From: Flavobacterium sp. N2038
GTDB lineage: Bacteria > Bacteroidota > Bacteroidia > Flavobacteriales > Flavobacteriaceae
Assembly: GCF_025947185.1 (NCBI RefSeq)
Contig: NZ_CP110001.1
Coordinates: 186,001 to 250,000, forward strand
Length of the DNA stretch: 64,000 nucleotides
Reading direction: 5' to 3'
The translations under genes were made by a program, and so were the position numbers. The notes under the pieces were generated by a model. It ran no database searches. It was not told the DNA's origin and was given only the letters and a program-made list of their open reading frames with translations. Shown piece by piece: positions 48,800 through 56,624 of the stretch; positions within the stretch are counted from its first letter, which is position 1; each line of letters begins with the position of its first letter.

Positions 48800-49279
48800 T
48801 TGAAGCAGTTTTCCTTTTTTTTAGTATTCCTCTTTTTTAATTCTTGTCAATACTTTGGGAAGCAGATTCCGTCTGAAAAAGATTTACTACAAAAAGAATT
48901 AAAATCAATTAACTGGAAAGAAGTCGACGAATACCCAACTGTTGCCAATTGCGAAGCGATAAGTGATAAAAAAGAACGTCAAAAATGTTTTTTTGATGTT
49001 ATGGCGCAGCTTATTCAGGAAAAACTAAATATTGACAGCCTATCAATCTTATATCCGGAACTAGATACAGTTGAAGTCAAAGTAACCGTTTTTCCTAATT
49101 CAAAAATAAAATTCGAGCCTCAGTTTCCAAAAGATTCAGTTGCTTATGACACAATCAAAATCGATAGTATTCTTAAGGCACGTTTAATTGATTTCCCCAA
49201 AGTAAATCCTGCCATAAAACGTGGAGTTCCCGTAAAAACACAATTTATTCTGCCCGTTATTATTAAAGCAAAAGAGTAA
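48800..49279 (+). CDS. Lipoprotein with TonB-C-like end, 159 aa
   Basis: A TTG at 48800 is the probable start (MKQFSFFLVFLFFNSCQYFG). A lipobox-like FNSC puts Cys at 16. The final 50 residues (KARLIDFPKVNPAIKRGVPV then KTQFILPVIIKAKE) recall the C-terminal domain of TonB-like energy transducers, in which a P-x-x-KRG-x-PV pattern precedes a beta strand. Without an N-terminal membrane helix in the inner membrane it cannot be a full TonB. Role unknown. Confidence 0.6.
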   Translation: MKQFSFFLVFLFFNSCQYFGKQIPSEKDLLQKELKSINWKEVDEYPTVANCEAISDKKERQKCFFDVMAQLIQEKLNIDSLSILYPELDTVEVKVTVFPNSKIKFEPQFPKDSVAYDTIKIDSILKARLIDFPKVNPAIKRGVPVKTQFILPVIIKAKE

Positions 49280-49355
49280 TTTTTTTAATCAACAGAAAGA
49301 AGATATGTTCATTTAATCTCTTCACACAAGTTTTAAATTCTCAACAAATTATTAC

Positions 49356-50459
49356 TTACTTTCTAAACTGACGATCTTTCCATTCATAAGATCCAAACAA
49401 ACTATACAAAGCTACTGTCGAACTAAAAAAGGGATAAAATAAACTACTTAAAAGCAAGCTTTTTATTCGGTTTTGAGTCAAAAATTGATTTGCGCTGTAA
49501 AGCAAAACAAAATCAATTAGGAATTTAGAAAAAGCAAACAAAACAAAAATTGGATAGGAAAAAAAACCTAAAAGGAGGAAGAAAAAACCAATTACAAAAC
49601 TCAAATTCCCCAGGAAAACAATCAATCCTAAAAACTTACCGAAAGTACTTCTGTACGAACTTGTTTTTGCTGCCCAACGAACTCTCTGATAAAACAATGC
49701 TTTCCAATTTTCTGTTGGTTTTGTAATTACAATTGCTTCTTCTGCTTTTAAATAATGAACTTCTTGCGGAAATTTTTCAAATGCTTTTTGCAGCAAAAAC
49801 ACGTCATCACCGCTGGCGATTTTGTCATTTCCTTCAAAACCATTTAAGCTTTCAAACAATGATTTTTTGTATGCAAAATTGGCTCCGTTACACATAAAAC
49901 CTCTGTTTACACCAAAACTTCCAATTGTTGCGCCTTGTAAACTGGTCAAATCTAATTGCTGGAAATGATCCAGAAATGAATTTTTACATTTATACGTCAC
50001 AGCACCCGCAAGCATTAAAACACTGGTTTCCTGTATATAATTATCAAATGTCAAAAGCCAGTTTTGAGGAACAATACAATCAGCATCAGTTGTAATAACC
50101 CAATCTGTTTTTACATATTGTATTGCAGTCGTAATTGCATCTTTTTTTGGAGAATTTGAAACGCGAATATTGTCAATAATTGATACTTGATAATTAACAA
50201 TTGATAATTGAAACTTCTCATTAGAATTATCATCAACTAAAATCACTTCAAATAAACTTGATGGGTAATTTAAACTGGAAAAGCTTTTTAAAAGATTTGG
50301 AAGATTGTCTGCTTCATTTCGAAACGGAACTATAATTGTAAAACTTGTTTTCGGTTCTAAACCTTTTTTATAAAATGTTTTTGCTTTAAAAAAACCATAA
50401 ATAAGCAAAACAATACAGATTGTATAAACGGCTAATATGGCGAACAATCCAAAAATCAT
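49356..50459 (-). CDS. Glycosyltransferase family 2, membrane-bound
   Basis: 367 residues. An N-terminal helix (MIFGLFAILAVYTICIVLLI) is followed by a GT-A domain: TIIVPFRNEADNLPNLLKSF, VILVDDNSNE, the metal-binding DxD in VITTDADCIVP, and QRVRWAAKTSSYR (the QxxRW-type end motif). Three C-terminal hydrophobic segments finish it. It may add sugars to a lipid-linked or envelope glycan. The start overlaps the upstream gene's stop by 4 bases. The stretch LSIVNYQVSIIDN (near residue 85-100) is coded by repeat-like DNA, see findings. Confidence 0.88.
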   Translation of the reverse strand: MIFGLFAILAVYTICIVLLIYGFFKAKTFYKKGLEPKTSFTIIVPFRNEADNLPNLLKSFSSLNYPSSLFEVILVDDNSNEKFQLSIVNYQVSIIDNIRVSNSPKKDAITTAIQYVKTDWVITTDADCIVPQNWLLTFDNYIQETSVLMLAGAVTYKCKNSFLDHFQQLDLTSLQGATIGSFGVNRGFMCNGANFAYKKSLFESLNGFEGNDKIASGDDVFLLQKAFEKFPQEVHYLKAEEAIVITKPTENWKALFYQRVRWAAKTSSYRSTFGKFLGLIVFLGNLSFVIGFFFLLLGFFSYPIFVLFAFSKFLIDFVLLYSANQFLTQNRIKSLLLSSLFYPFFSSTVALYSLFGSYEWKDRQFRK

Positions 50460-51400
50460 TCTGTCGTTTTGGTTTTAAAATTCAGCACAAAATAACTTCC
50501 TAAAACTACCGGAAGAACTACGTTTAAAAACCACATTAGCGTGCTGATAAAAATAACAATCCATTCGTTTACACCCAAAATTCCAAAGAAATAAATGGCC
50601 ACACTTCCTTTTACTGCAAAATCTAAAAACTGAAAGGTGGGCAATGACGAAGCCAAAAAGTAAACAGATGTAATCGCGGCCATTAAGGTTAAATAAGGCA
50701 AATCAACATCAAAAGCTAAAAACAAAAAGTAATATTGGTGCGAAAAAACCAAATAGCGACAAATACCTAAAAAGATATTTTTTTGATGCACTGATTTTGG
50801 AATTTCATTTATTTTATGAATCAGTTTTTCAATTGAGTATCCTTTAACTTTTATTTTTTTGACTGAAAACAAAACGACTAAAATCAGCAAAAATCCACCA
50901 AACAAAATCAAAACTGTTTTGGTCGTAATTACATTAAATTGAGCGTTGAAATATAACAGCCCAAATATTCCAAAAATAATAGTCAGAATCATCTGGATTC
51001 CGTTACAGATTAAATTTAGAAAAACTACTCTTTTGGCTTCCGATTTTGAGTAATACAAAGCTTTTCCGGCGTACTCTCCTACTCCATTTGGTGTGAAAAT
51101 TCCGGCCGTCAGAGCTGCTAAAACTTGTTTTGTAGCTTCGTAACCCGAAATTTTATGAATTACTTGTGCCAGATTCTGCCATTTTAAAATCTCAAAATAG
51201 CGATTCAAAACACTCAAAAGCAAGATAAATCCAATTCCTAAAACAGATTGTTTTTTTCGAAACAAAACAATAAACTTTTGCCAGTCCAGTTTATCATTGT
51301 TTGCCAGCTGATTGTAAATAAAATAAAATGCACCGCCAACAATCAAAAGTTTGGCTACAAGAACAAGGAATTGCTTAGCTTTGTGAGGAATTGAAATCAT
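50456..51400 (-). CDS. Lysylphosphatidylglycerol synthase-like membrane protein (UPF0104)
   Basis: 314 residues with about eight membrane helices. Motifs of the LPG_synthase_TM family are seen: LAALTAGIFTPNGVGEYAGK near residue 95 and the C-terminal VYFLASSLPTFQFLDFAVKG. Only the integral domain is present, with no aminoacyl transferase domain, so lipid aminoacylation is not implied. It shares 4 bases with the glycosyltransferase gene, making a two-gene unit for envelope lipid or glycan work (inference). Confidence 0.83.
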   Translation of the reverse strand: MISIPHKAKQFLVLVAKLLIVGGAFYFIYNQLANNDKLDWQKFIVLFRKKQSVLGIGFILLLSVLNRYFEILKWQNLAQVIHKISGYEATKQVLAALTAGIFTPNGVGEYAGKALYYSKSEAKRVVFLNLICNGIQMILTIIFGIFGLLYFNAQFNVITTKTVLILFGGFLLILVVLFSVKKIKVKGYSIEKLIHKINEIPKSVHQKNIFLGICRYLVFSHQYYFLFLAFDVDLPYLTLMAAITSVYFLASSLPTFQFLDFAVKGSVAIYFFGILGVNEWIVIFISTLMWFLNVVLPVVLGSYFVLNFKTKTTE

Positions 51401-51420
51401 GCTGCAAAAGTAATCAAATG

Positions 51421-51500
51421 TGCCAATGAAAATGTGCCAATTTGAAAATTAGAAAATTAGTTAATTTTCCAAACTTGAAACCTTAAACTTGAAACCAAAA
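51421..51500. repeat. AT-rich repeat words before ruvC
   Basis: Contains two AATGTGCCAAT words, a double GAAAATTAG, and AAACTTGAAACC twice; the last recurs at 41228-41250. Non-coding and degenerate. Confidence 0.5.
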
Positions 51501-51504
51501 TCTC

Positions 51505-52059
51505 TTGACAAAAGAACGCATCATATTAGGTATTGACCCCGGAACCACAATCATGGGTTTTGGATTAATTAAAGTAACCAATAAAAAAATGGAATTTCTG
51601 CAATTGAATGAATTACAGCTTTCCAAATACGATAATCATTATCAAAAACTGAAAATAATCTTTGAAAGAACCATCGAATTAATCGAGACGCATCATCCCG
51701 ACGAAATTGCTATTGAAGCACCTTTCTTTGGTAAAAACGTTCAGTCGATGTTAAAGCTTGGTCGTGCACAAGGCGTTGCAATGGCAGCAGGACTTTCAAG
51801 AGATATTCCAATCACGGAATATGAACCTAAAAAGATAAAAATGGCAATTACCGGAAACGGAAATGCCAGCAAAGAACAGGTTGCCAAAATGCTGCAACAG
51901 CTTTTGGGCTTAAAAGAATTGCCGAAAAATCTCGATTCAACCGATGGTTTAGCAGCGGCAGTTTGTCACCATTTTAATTCCGGAAAAGTCATTGCCGGAA
52001 AAAGTTACTCGGGTTGGGATGCTTTTGTGAAACAGAATGAAGATAAAATTAGAAAATGA
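51505..52059 (+). CDS. ruvC: Holliday-junction resolvase RuvC
   Basis: 184 residues with a TTG start at 51505. The acidic catalytic residues are all visible: GIDPGTTIMGFGLIKV (Asp11), IAIEAPFFGKNVQSMLKLGR (Glu), and NLDSTDGLAAAVCHH (two Asp). It cuts four-way junctions made by RuvAB-driven branch migration. The neighbouring hemW gene follows at 85 bases. No ruvA or ruvB is nearby, which is usual in this phylum. Confidence 0.94.
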   Translation: MTKERIILGIDPGTTIMGFGLIKVTNKKMEFLQLNELQLSKYDNHYQKLKIIFERTIELIETHHPDEIAIEAPFFGKNVQSMLKLGRAQGVAMAAGLSRDIPITEYEPKKIKMAITGNGNASKEQVAKMLQQLLGLKELPKNLDSTDGLAAAVCHHFNSGKVIAGKSYSGWDAFVKQNEDKIRK

Positions 52060-52142
52060 GATAATTAGTCAATTAGATAATTTCTTCCAAGCCTAATTTT
52101 CATTATCTAATTATCAAATTGACACATTATCTAATTAAAAAA
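52056..52142. repeat. AT-rich repeat words between ruvC and hemW
   Basis: AATTAGTCAATTAGATAATT and ATTATCTAATTATC words, plus TTGACACATTATCTAATT, echo the spacer at 24495-24572 in both strands. Confidence 0.5.
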
Positions 52143-52143
52143 A

Positions 52144-53274
52144 ATGAGCGGTATCTACATCCATATTCCATTCTGTAAACAAGCATGTCATTATTGCGAC
52201 TTTCATTTTTCGACTTCAATGAAAAAGAAAGACGACATGGTTTTGGCTTTAGCCAAAGAAATTAACATGCGCAAAAATGAATTTGCAGCTGAAACTATAG
52301 AAACCATCTATTTCGGCGGAGGAACTCCTTCGGTATTATCAAATGACGAAATCAATTTTTTAATTTCTGAAGTTTACAAAAATTATACTGTTGCAGATAA
52401 CCCGGAAATTACACTCGAAGCCAATCCGGATGATTTATCTGCGGAACGAATTCTGGAATTGTCTAAAAGTCCAATAAATAGATTAAGCATCGGAATTCAG
52501 TCTTTTTATGAAGAAGATTTGAAGATGATGAACCGTGCTCATAATTCGGCGGAAGCCAAAAAATGTCTGGAAGAAGCTACTAAATATTTTGACAATATCT
52601 CACTGGATTTGATTTACGGAATCCCGGGAATGACTGACGAAATGTGGAGACAAAATATACAAACGGCTTTAGATTTTGGTATTCCCCATATCTCAAGTTA
52701 TGCTTTGACAGTTGAACCAAAGACGGCACTAAGCAAATTAATTCAAACCGGAAAAATTGCAGAACCACAGGACGAAGCGGCTTCCAATCATTTTATGATT
52801 TTGGTTGAAATACTTCAGAAAAATGGTTTTATTCATTATGAATTATCCAATTTTGGAAAAGAGAACTATTTCTCCAAAAACAATTCGGCTTATTGGCTAG
52901 GTAAAAAATATATCGGAATCGGTCCTTCTGCACATAGTTATGATGGCGAAAAAAGAGGCTGGAATATTGCTAATAATTCCTTGTATCTGAAATCAATTCA
53001 AAATAATGAACTTCCAATTGAAACTGAAACCCTAACCGTTTCAGATCGTTATAACGAATACATTATGACAGGTTTACGAACCATTTGGGGTGTTTCTTTA
53101 GAAAGAATTAAAAATGAATTTGGACTGGAATATTTAAATTATCTTCAAAAGCAATCTCAAAAATTCTTAAACGACAATTTACTTTTTATTGAAAATGATA
53201 TCCTGAAACCAACTCCAAAAGGAAAATTTTTAACAGATGGAATCGCTTCAGATTTATTTTATGTAGACTCTTAG
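52144..53274 (+). CDS. hemW: HemW, radical-SAM heme chaperone
   Basis: 376 residues. The radical-SAM iron-sulfur motif lies in PFCKQACHYCDFHF (Cys11, 15, 18). A Phe follows at the position where true HemN has a fourth Cys, which marks HemW. Further motifs are IYFGGGTPSVLS, TLEANPDD, NRLSIGIQSF and DLIYGIPGMT. It is often called coproporphyrinogen oxidase, but members of this branch handle heme. The last 18 codons (53210-53262) are repeated beyond the next gene, see the element at 53277-53928. Confidence 0.92.
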   Translation: MSGIYIHIPFCKQACHYCDFHFSTSMKKKDDMVLALAKEINMRKNEFAAETIETIYFGGGTPSVLSNDEINFLISEVYKNYTVADNPEITLEANPDDLSAERILELSKSPINRLSIGIQSFYEEDLKMMNRAHNSAEAKKCLEEATKYFDNISLDLIYGIPGMTDEMWRQNIQTALDFGIPHISSYALTVEPKTALSKLIQTGKIAEPQDEAASNHFMILVEILQKNGFIHYELSNFGKENYFSKNNSAYWLGKKYIGIGPSAHSYDGEKRGWNIANNSLYLKSIQNNELPIETETLTVSDRYNEYIMTGLRTIWGVSLERIKNEFGLEYLNYLQKQSQKFLNDNLLFIENDILKPTPKGKFLTDGIASDLFYVDS

Positions 53275-53276
53275 GC

Positions 53277-53818
53277 TTAACCGCAAGGTTCGCAAAGGTT
53301 TACGCAAAGCACGCTGTTTTGTTTTTTTTTGTAAGAATTAAACTATATTTTAAATCTCAAATGTTATATTTGAAATTTAATTTTGATTTTATGTCCGAAA
53401 ATGATTTATCTCGAATTGTGTTTCACTCGGCCTTGAAGGTTCATCAATCTTTAGGTCCGGGTCTTTTAGAAAATGCTTATGAAGCATGCTTGTTTTATGA
53501 GTTGAAGAAACTCAACTTATTAGTTGAAAAACAAAAGGCTTTACCCTTAATTTATGAAGAAGTAAAATTAGATGTTGGTTATCGATTAGATATTTTAGTA
53601 GAAAACAAACTAATTTTGGAAATAAAAGCAGTCGATTGTTTAAATGAAGTTCATTTTGCTCAACTATTAACTTATTTAAAACTGACCAATTGCAAACTAG
53701 GATTATTAATAAATTTTAATGTCGCATTACTAAAACACGGAGTCAAAAGAATAGCGAACAATCTTTAACAAAAAACTCTGGCGTCCTTTGCGCAAACCTT
53801 TGCGAGCCTTGCGGTTAA
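53277..53818. mobile_element. Inverted-repeat cassette carrying a GxxExxY gene
   Basis: Arms of 33 bases at 53277-53309 and 53786-53818 are complementary at 31 positions (arm starts TTAACCGCAAGG). They enclose a single gene for a nuclease-fold protein. The left arm starts 2 bases after the hemW stop. A diverged copy of the hemW tail lies 45 bases beyond the right arm. The composition (termini rich in CGCAAAGG) differs from the AT-rich surroundings. No transposase is present, so if mobile it depends on an outside enzyme or on the GxxExxY protein. Confidence 0.6.
53391..53768 (+). CDS. GxxExxY protein, PD-(D/E)XK nuclease-like
   Basis: The start is the ATG at 53391 (MSENDLSRIVFHSALKVHQS), 125 residues. 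The naming motif is in GPGLLENAYEACLFYEL (G-x2-E-x2-Y), and the later YRLDILVENKLILEIKAVD holds the D...ExK pattern of the PD-(D/E)XK nuclease fold. The C-terminal part (FAQLLTYLKLTNCKLGLLIN) is also typical of the family. The substrate and role of these proteins are unknown. It is the only gene in an inverted-repeat cassette inserted after hemW. Confidence 0.85.
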   Translation: MSENDLSRIVFHSALKVHQSLGPGLLENAYEACLFYELKKLNLLVEKQKALPLIYEEVKLDVGYRLDILVENKLILEIKAVDCLNEVHFAQLLTYLKLTNCKLGLLINFNVALLKHGVKRIANNL

Positions 53819-53863
53819 ATTATAACAGCAAAATAAACAACCTGAAAATCGAATTATCAAAAT

Positions 53864-53928
53864 CAACTCCAAAAGGAAAATTTTTGACAGATGGAATTGC
53901 TTCAGATTTATTTTATCTAACTTTATAG
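53864..53928 (+). pseudogene. Detached second copy of the hemW 3' end
   Basis: 53864-53916 repeats 53210-53262 with 51 of 53 bases identical. Translation gives TPKGKFLTDGIASDLFY in both. Both differences are silent (TTA/TTG, ATC/ATT). The final residues differ (VDS against LTL) and the stop here is at 53926-53928. No start or body belongs to it. It marks the ancestral or imported end of hemW next to the cassette. Confidence 0.85.
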
Positions 53929-53965
53929 TAAAAACATTTTCAATAATTCAAAATGTCAAAATATT

Positions 53966-54931
53966 ATGAAAATTACACTACTGGATGATTATCAAAATGC
54001 TGTTGAAAAGCTGGAATCTTTCAAAATATTAAAAGGATTGGATGTTACTATTTTAAATCATACTGAAAAAAATACTTCAAAATTAGCGGAACTATTAAAA
54101 GATACCGAAATTCTGATTTTAATTCGGGAAAGGACACAAATAACAGCAGATTTACTTTCAAAATTACCAAAACTGAAACTTATCAGTCAGACCGGAAAAA
54201 AATCAAATCACATTGATATTGATGCTTGTACAAAACATAAAATTGCAGTTGCAGAAGGAATTGGTTCACCTATTGCTCCATCAGAACTTGCATGGGCTCT
54301 GATCATGAATTCTGTTCGACAAATACCACAGGCGATTCAGGGAATGAAAGAAGGAAAATGGCAAACTAATATTGGTTCTGTCATAAGTGGTAAAACATTA
54401 GGAATTTGGGGTTATGGCAAAATAGGACAACATATTGCCAAATATGCCGACGTATTTGGAGCAAATGTATTGGTTTGGGGAAGCCTTGATTCCAGAAAAC
54501 AAGCACAGCTGGATGGGTATAAAAAAGCGACTTCAAAAGAAAGTTTTTTTGCAAAAAGCGACATCATTACCTTGCATCTCAGACTTAACGAAAGTACTCA
54601 TGAAATTGTAAAAGAGGCCGATCTGAATTTGATGAAACCAGATGCCGTTTTAGTAAACACAGCCCGAGCCGAATTAATAGAAAAAGGAGCATTAGTAAAA
54701 GCTTTAAAAAACGGTCGCCCCGGATTTGCTGCGCTCGATGTATATGAAGAAGAACCGGTTTACGATGTAGATTTTGAATTGCTACAAATGCCAAATGTTA
54801 TCTGTACACCACATTTAGGCTATGTTGAGAAAAACAGCTACGAACTATATTTTGCAAAAGCTTTTGAGAATGTAGTCAATTTTATTCATAAAAAACCAAC
54901 CAATATCGCCAATCCCGAAACATTATTATAA
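53966..54931 (+). CDS. D-2-hydroxyacid dehydrogenase family protein
   Basis: 321 residues. The NAD-binding loop is LGIWGYGKIGQHIAKYADVF (G-x-G-x2-G). The catalytic Arg is in LVNTARAELIEKGAL, the Glu in DVYEEEPV, and the His in CTPHLGYVE. The family reduces 2-keto acids or oxidises D-2-hydroxyacids, and SerA-like phosphoglycerate dehydrogenase belongs to it. The substrate cannot be told from these residues. It lies 31 bases before a cyclase-family gene, probably in one transcript. Confidence 0.9.
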   Translation: MKITLLDDYQNAVEKLESFKILKGLDVTILNHTEKNTSKLAELLKDTEILILIRERTQITADLLSKLPKLKLISQTGKKSNHIDIDACTKHKIAVAEGIGSPIAPSELAWALIMNSVRQIPQAIQGMKEGKWQTNIGSVISGKTLGIWGYGKIGQHIAKYADVFGANVLVWGSLDSRKQAQLDGYKKATSKESFFAKSDIITLHLRLNESTHEIVKEADLNLMKPDAVLVNTARAELIEKGALVKALKNGRPGFAALDVYEEEPVYDVDFELLQMPNVICTPHLGYVEKNSYELYFAKAFENVVNFIHKKPTNIANPETLL

Positions 54932-54962
54932 TTGTAAACAAAGATAAATTTAGTGTTTAACT

Positions 54963-55730
54963 ATGATAGCAAAAATCAATAACTTCGAAATTGACTTATC
55001 AAAACCTATTGATATTTCGATTCCGCTAACCAATACAGACGAAAACCCAATTGCGTGGTATATTGAAAAACCCGAGATAAAACCAGTGGTTTTTGGCGAT
55101 TGGATCGGGAAAGTTTCTGAAGGAAAATCATCTACTAATTTTAATAATATTTTCTTCAATCCGCATGGACATGGGACGCATACGGAATGTCTTGGACATA
55201 TTACCAATGATTTTTACAGCATTAATCAATCATTAAAACAATTTTTCTTTTTCGCTAAACTGATTACGATTGAACCTGAAAGAATTGGAGAAGATCTCGT
55301 TATTTCAAAAGAACAAGTTCTAAAAGCGTTGAGCACTTCGACTCCGCTCAGCATGACAAAAGAAGCATTAGTAATTCGTACAGTTCCAAATGAGAGAGCT
55401 AAAAAATCAAGGAAATACTCCAATACCAATCCGCCTTATTTGTCTGAGGATGCTGCGATTTTCATTCGCGAAAGCAAAATTCAGCATCTTTTGATCGATT
55501 TACCAAGTGTAGATAAAGAGCATGATGAAGGTAAGCTACTGGCGCATAAAGCGTTTTGGAATGTAAAAGACACACATCATCTAAATTCTGATGCGCGATT
55601 GAATGCTACAATTACCGAAATGATTTATGTTCCGGATGAAATAGAAGATGGAAATTATATACTAAACCTGCAAATCGCTTCGTTTGAGAATGACGCAAGT
55701 CCATCAAAACCCATTTTATATAAAATTTAA
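54963..55730 (+). CDS. Cyclase family protein (kynurenine-formamidase-like)
   Basis: 255 residues. The metal-binding motif is in NPHGHGTHTECLGHI (HGHGTHTE), the mark of the cyclase/KynB-like amidohydrolases. Later LLIDLPSVDKEHDEGKLLAH and ITEMIYVPDEIEDGNYILNL also fit. A 16-base word shared with mvaD lies at 55337-55352, coding STPLS inside a variable loop. No kynurenine genes are nearby. The dehydrogenase upstream may share its pathway. Confidence 0.83.
   Translation: MIAKINNFEIDLSKPIDISIPLTNTDENPIAWYIEKPEIKPVVFGDWIGKVSEGKSSTNFNNIFFNPHGHGTHTECLGHITNDFYSINQSLKQFFFFAKLITIEPERIGEDLVISKEQVLKALSTSTPLSMTKEALVIRTVPNERAKKSRKYSNTNPPYLSEDAAIFIRESKIQHLLIDLPSVDKEHDEGKLLAHKAFWNVKDTHHLNSDARLNATITEMIYVPDEIEDGNYILNLQIASFENDASPSKPILYKI
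55337..55352 (+). repeat. Dispersed repeat word inside the cyclase gene (codes STPLS)
   Basis: TTCGACTCCGCTCAGC, identical to 42092-42107. Here the word sits within TTGAGCACTTCGACTCCGCT, where TGAGC and GCTCA can pair into a hairpin. The frame is kept. Confidence 0.65.
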
Positions 55731-55771
55731 TGAAGTTGCCACTAATTTTCACGAATTAATCCTGCTTTTTT

Positions 55772-55812
55772 GCCACAGATTAAAGGATTAAAAATGATTC
55801 AATCTGTGACAG
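55772..55812. repeat. GCCACAGATT palindrome
   Basis: GCCACAGATT (55772-55781) with AATCTGTGAC (55801-55810), the same family as 31104-31166. A TTAGTGAAATTCGTGGCAA word follows, similar to 33829-33859. Confidence 0.65.
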
Positions 55813-55868
55813 AATAAAAAAGAAATTAAAGCAAATTAGTGAAATTCGTGGCAAAAAACATAACTCCA

Positions 55869-56270
55869 ATGATAACAGTATCTACAGATAAAACAAATCT
55901 CGACGTTCCGTTTATACAAAACTTTTTAAAGGATATTTACTGGGCTGCGGGAAGAACTATAGACGAAGTACAGCGTACGATCGATACTTCTTTTTGTTTT
56001 GGAATTTATTTAAATGACAAACAAATTGGTTTTGCCCGCGTGATAACCGATTATGTTGTCTTTGCTTATTTAATGGATGTTTTTATTACAGAAGAACATC
56101 GCGGAAAAGGCTATTCATCGATTTTAATTGAAACAATGATGAATGAACCCCAGCTTCAGGAAGTTAAAATCTGGCGATTGGCAACAAGTGATGCGCACTT
56201 TTTATATGAAAAATTCGGATTTACAAAACTGAATCATCCTGAAAAGATGATGGAAAAAATCGTAAAATGA
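55869..56270 (+). CDS. GNAT-family N-acetyltransferase
   Basis: The start is the ATG at 55869 (MITVSTDKTNLDVPFIQNFL), 133 residues. A GTG at 55839 lies in repeat DNA and is unlikely. The acetyl-CoA-binding loop is in VFITEEHRGKGYSSILIET (R-G-x-G-Y-S), and the fold continues to HFLYEKFGFTKL. The acceptor is unknown. The stop overlaps the following start by 4 bases. Confidence 0.88.
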   Translation: MITVSTDKTNLDVPFIQNFLKDIYWAAGRTIDEVQRTIDTSFCFGIYLNDKQIGFARVITDYVVFAYLMDVFITEEHRGKGYSSILIETMMNEPQLQEVKIWRLATSDAHFLYEKFGFTKLNHPEKMMEKIVK

Positions 56271-56617
56271 ACACGATAATCAAACTCGAAGAAGTTGCTT
56301 TATTTATTCTCGGAATCTATCTATTCAGTCTTTTAAATTTTGAATGGTGGTGGTTTTTAGCTTTAATCTTAGTACCGGATTTGTCGATGATTGGTTATGC
56401 ATTTGGGAACAAAAGTGGTGCATTTTTTTATAATGTGTTTCATCATAAAGGAATCGCAATTCTATTGTATATTTTAGGTATTTATTTTAGAAATGAATTG
56501 CTGCAATTAGCCGGAATTATTTTATTTTCACATTCAGCAATGGATCGTATTTTTGGTTATGGCCTTAAATATGAAAAGGGTTTTAAATACACGCATTTAG
56601 GTGAAATTGGAAAATAA
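56267..56617 (+). CDS. DUF4260 membrane protein
   Basis: 116 residues with about three to four hydrophobic helices: LEEVALFILGIYLFSLLNFE, WWWFLALILVPDLSMIGYAF and IAILLYILGIYFRNELLQLA. The end HSAMDRIFGYGLKYEKGFKY fits the DUF4260 family. Function unknown. Coupled by a 4-base overlap to the acetyltransferase and close to the MmcQ/YjbR gene. Confidence 0.87.
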   Translation: MNTIIKLEEVALFILGIYLFSLLNFEWWWFLALILVPDLSMIGYAFGNKSGAFFYNVFHHKGIAILLYILGIYFRNELLQLAGIILFSHSAMDRIFGYGLKYEKGFKYTHLGEIGK

Positions 56618-56624
56618 ACAAATT

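Noticed and set aside
50456..51400. MprF-type antibiotic-resistance synthase
   Set aside because: Only the membrane domain is present; the lysyl-transferase domain is missing, so no resistance role was assigned.
53277..53818. Possible CRISPR-like array or ordinary insertion sequence
   Set aside because: Only two copies, inverted not direct, with a gene between; no transposase and no cas genes.
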